Source of the DNA: Philopedon plagiatum
Lineage: Eukaryota > Arthropoda > Insecta > Coleoptera > Curculionidae
Direction: 5' to 3'
Assembly (NCBI GenBank): GCA_963971165.1
Contig: OZ020190.1
Coordinates: 65,159,713 to 65,223,712 of the forward strand
Length of the DNA: 64,000 nt
The notes under the pieces were generated by a model that did not search any database, was not told the DNA's origin, and saw nothing but the letters and a program-made list of their open reading frames with translations. A program made the position numbers and the translations under genes. Shown here piece after piece: positions 62,519 to 64,000 of this stretch; within the stretch, counting starts at the first letter, position 1; each line of letters opens with the position of its first letter.

Positions 62519-64000
62519 GCTTAAAGACGTCTGATTAATGGTCGCAATATGCCTGAGCGACTTAAGATGTAAAAAAGGTAATCCGCCATCTTGTGGCGTC
62601 CGCCATATTAGGTTTAGAATGACGTCACATAGCTTATCGTATTCTACTTGTCAAACCATTTCATTTGAAACCCATATCAAGGGGATTGTACAGAAAAATG
62701 GTATGTCTGTTTGTTTGCTTGACTCATATCTTCAGCCAAAAAAGTGCGAAACACATATATGTTCCGTTAAAAATTGCGTATTTACACTGCCCTCGTGAAG
62801 GAGACAGGCCGTAATGTAGGGATCGTGACGTCACACGAATAGGCGGTACATATTATATGATAAAAATGAAATGCAATCATTATAAATCCGCTGAAACATA
62901 AAAAGAATCGTTATAAATAAACTAAAACAATAAAATTACTCTAAAAAAATTTAATTAATTTAAATTTAAAATTTAATAAATAATAATAAATTTTAATGCA
63001 AAATCAGAAACTCATCGTACTAGATGGATGTGTACAAGGTAAACTTTTAAAGTTTTGTTGGTGCTCCGTACTTATATAGCTATTTTTTTAGGTGTAACGT
63101 TGGTTTATGTCTTGGAGATAAGAAGAACTGTTTTATGGAATTTCATAAATTATAATTAACTTTTTTTGAATAAATAATCGTGCACAAAGCTTAAAATATT
63201 TTATCTTACTTATGTCCTACCGGTTTCACGATGAAACCGCCCTTTCTAAGGTTTAAAAATAAAAAAAAATTACAATAATTTTGCTTTTCTATAAATCCCA
63301 ATGCCTCTTCACTAAAAAAAATCCATTTGTTGCTACCCCAAAGGATTTTTGAAAAATCCGGACACAAAGGGTTAATCAAGTAATGTACATTGTATTAATA
63401 CCTATTTTTGATCATTTTATACGTTTAATCCATGTCATGTTGTGAAAATCATTTTTTAATATATTATAAGTAGTACTAACTTTGCATGAATTATCCCAGA
63501 ACTTTAACTATAAATTTTGCGTTCTAACCATTAACTATTTAATTTGTGCACTTCTTTAAAGGCATTAAATTTTTTTAGAGTAATTTTATTGTTTTAGTTT
63601 ATTTATAACGATTCTTTTTATGTTTCAGCGGATTTATAATGATTGCATTTCATTTTTATCATATAATATGTACCGCCTATTCGTGTGACGTCACGATCCC
63701 TACATTACGGCCTGTCTCCTTCACGAGGGCAGTGTAAATACGCAATTTTTAACGGAACATATATGTGTTTCGCACTTTTTTGGCTGAAGATATGAGTCAA
63801 GCAAACAAACAGACATACCATTTTTCTGTACAATCCCCTTGATATGGGTTTGAAATGAAATGGTTTGACAAGTAGAATACGATAAGCTATGTGACGTCAT
63901 TCTAAACCTAATATGGCGGACGCCACAAGATGGCGGATTACCTTTTTTACATCTTAAGTCGCTCAGGCATATTGCGACCATTAATCAGACGTCTTTAAGC
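62519..64000. mobile_element. Foldback element truncating the THAP-like gene
   Basis: Near-perfect inverted arms of about 434 bp (62519-62952 and 63567-64000), ends GCTTAAAGACGTCTG. The central about 610 bp is AT-rich and non-coding. Identical 86-codon frames in both arms are mirror images, not genes. The target duplication cannot be checked because the element ends at the window edge. Confidence 0.85.

Noticed and set aside
62538..63981. Identical 86-codon ORFs on opposite strands
   Set aside because: They are mirror images in the two arms of the foldback element.

Overview
This 64-kb window looks like nuclear DNA of an insect, with a beetle-like cox1. I see no intact host gene. It is a dense, deeply nested mosaic of transposable elements beside a large nuclear copy of mitochondrial DNA (NUMT). 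Much of it can be read as a stratigraphy, because target-site duplications and interrupted reading frames show which element landed in which.

1-8.8 kb: NUMT in the standard insect order, read as cox2 (part), trnL2, cox1, trnY/trnC/trnW, nad2, trnM, control region with two tandem arrays (41 bp and 94 bp), and the 5' two-thirds of rrnS. cox1 has a 1-nt frameshift and a lost tryptophan. nad2 carries two nuclear-type insertions, one of them a 2.1-kb foldback element. 8.8-16.2 kb: two tail-to-tail Jockey-like LINE fragments. The second is cut in its endonuclease by 4.1 kb of unclassified non-coding repeat (two copies plus a TA microsatellite). 16.8-21.1 kb: a compound Penelope-like element (PLE), an inverted truncated copy plus a near-complete copy, flanked by a 12-bp target-site duplication. 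21.2-24.7 kb: seven 479-bp tandem units, each encoding a type-I hammerhead-ribozyme-like motif, so the array resembles an animal retrozyme next to a PLE.

25-30.8 kb: a decayed LINE split by a 1.85-kb foldback element with GC-rich cargo, then a 5'-truncated LINE. 30.8-38.2 kb: an internally deleted Ty3/gypsy-like element (X, minus strand), one LTR of which is interrupted by a second LTR element (Y, plus strand) that has no gag-pol but contains two families of covarying RNA hairpins. 38.2-45.3 kb: a LINE fragment, Tc1-like and GC-rich foldback elements, and a gag-like gene of a probable tyrosine-recombinase (DIRS-type) retrotransposon interrupted by a LINE. 45.3-55.9 kb: a Ty1/copia element invaded by a full-length LINE with both ORFs open and by a hAT-type element that itself contains an autonomous hAT with an open 607-aa transposase. 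56-58.8 kb: 83-bp and 702-bp tandem repeats. 58.8-64 kb: sparse AT-rich DNA, a THAP-domain gene remnant, and a 1.5-kb foldback element that truncates it.

Functionally, the proteins are almost all replication and mobility machinery: APE endonuclease/RT LINEs, PLE RT plus GIY-YIG, retrotransposon gag/PR/IN and hAT transposase. The most unusual content is RNA-level: the hammerhead array beside the PLE, and the hairpin families in LTR element Y.
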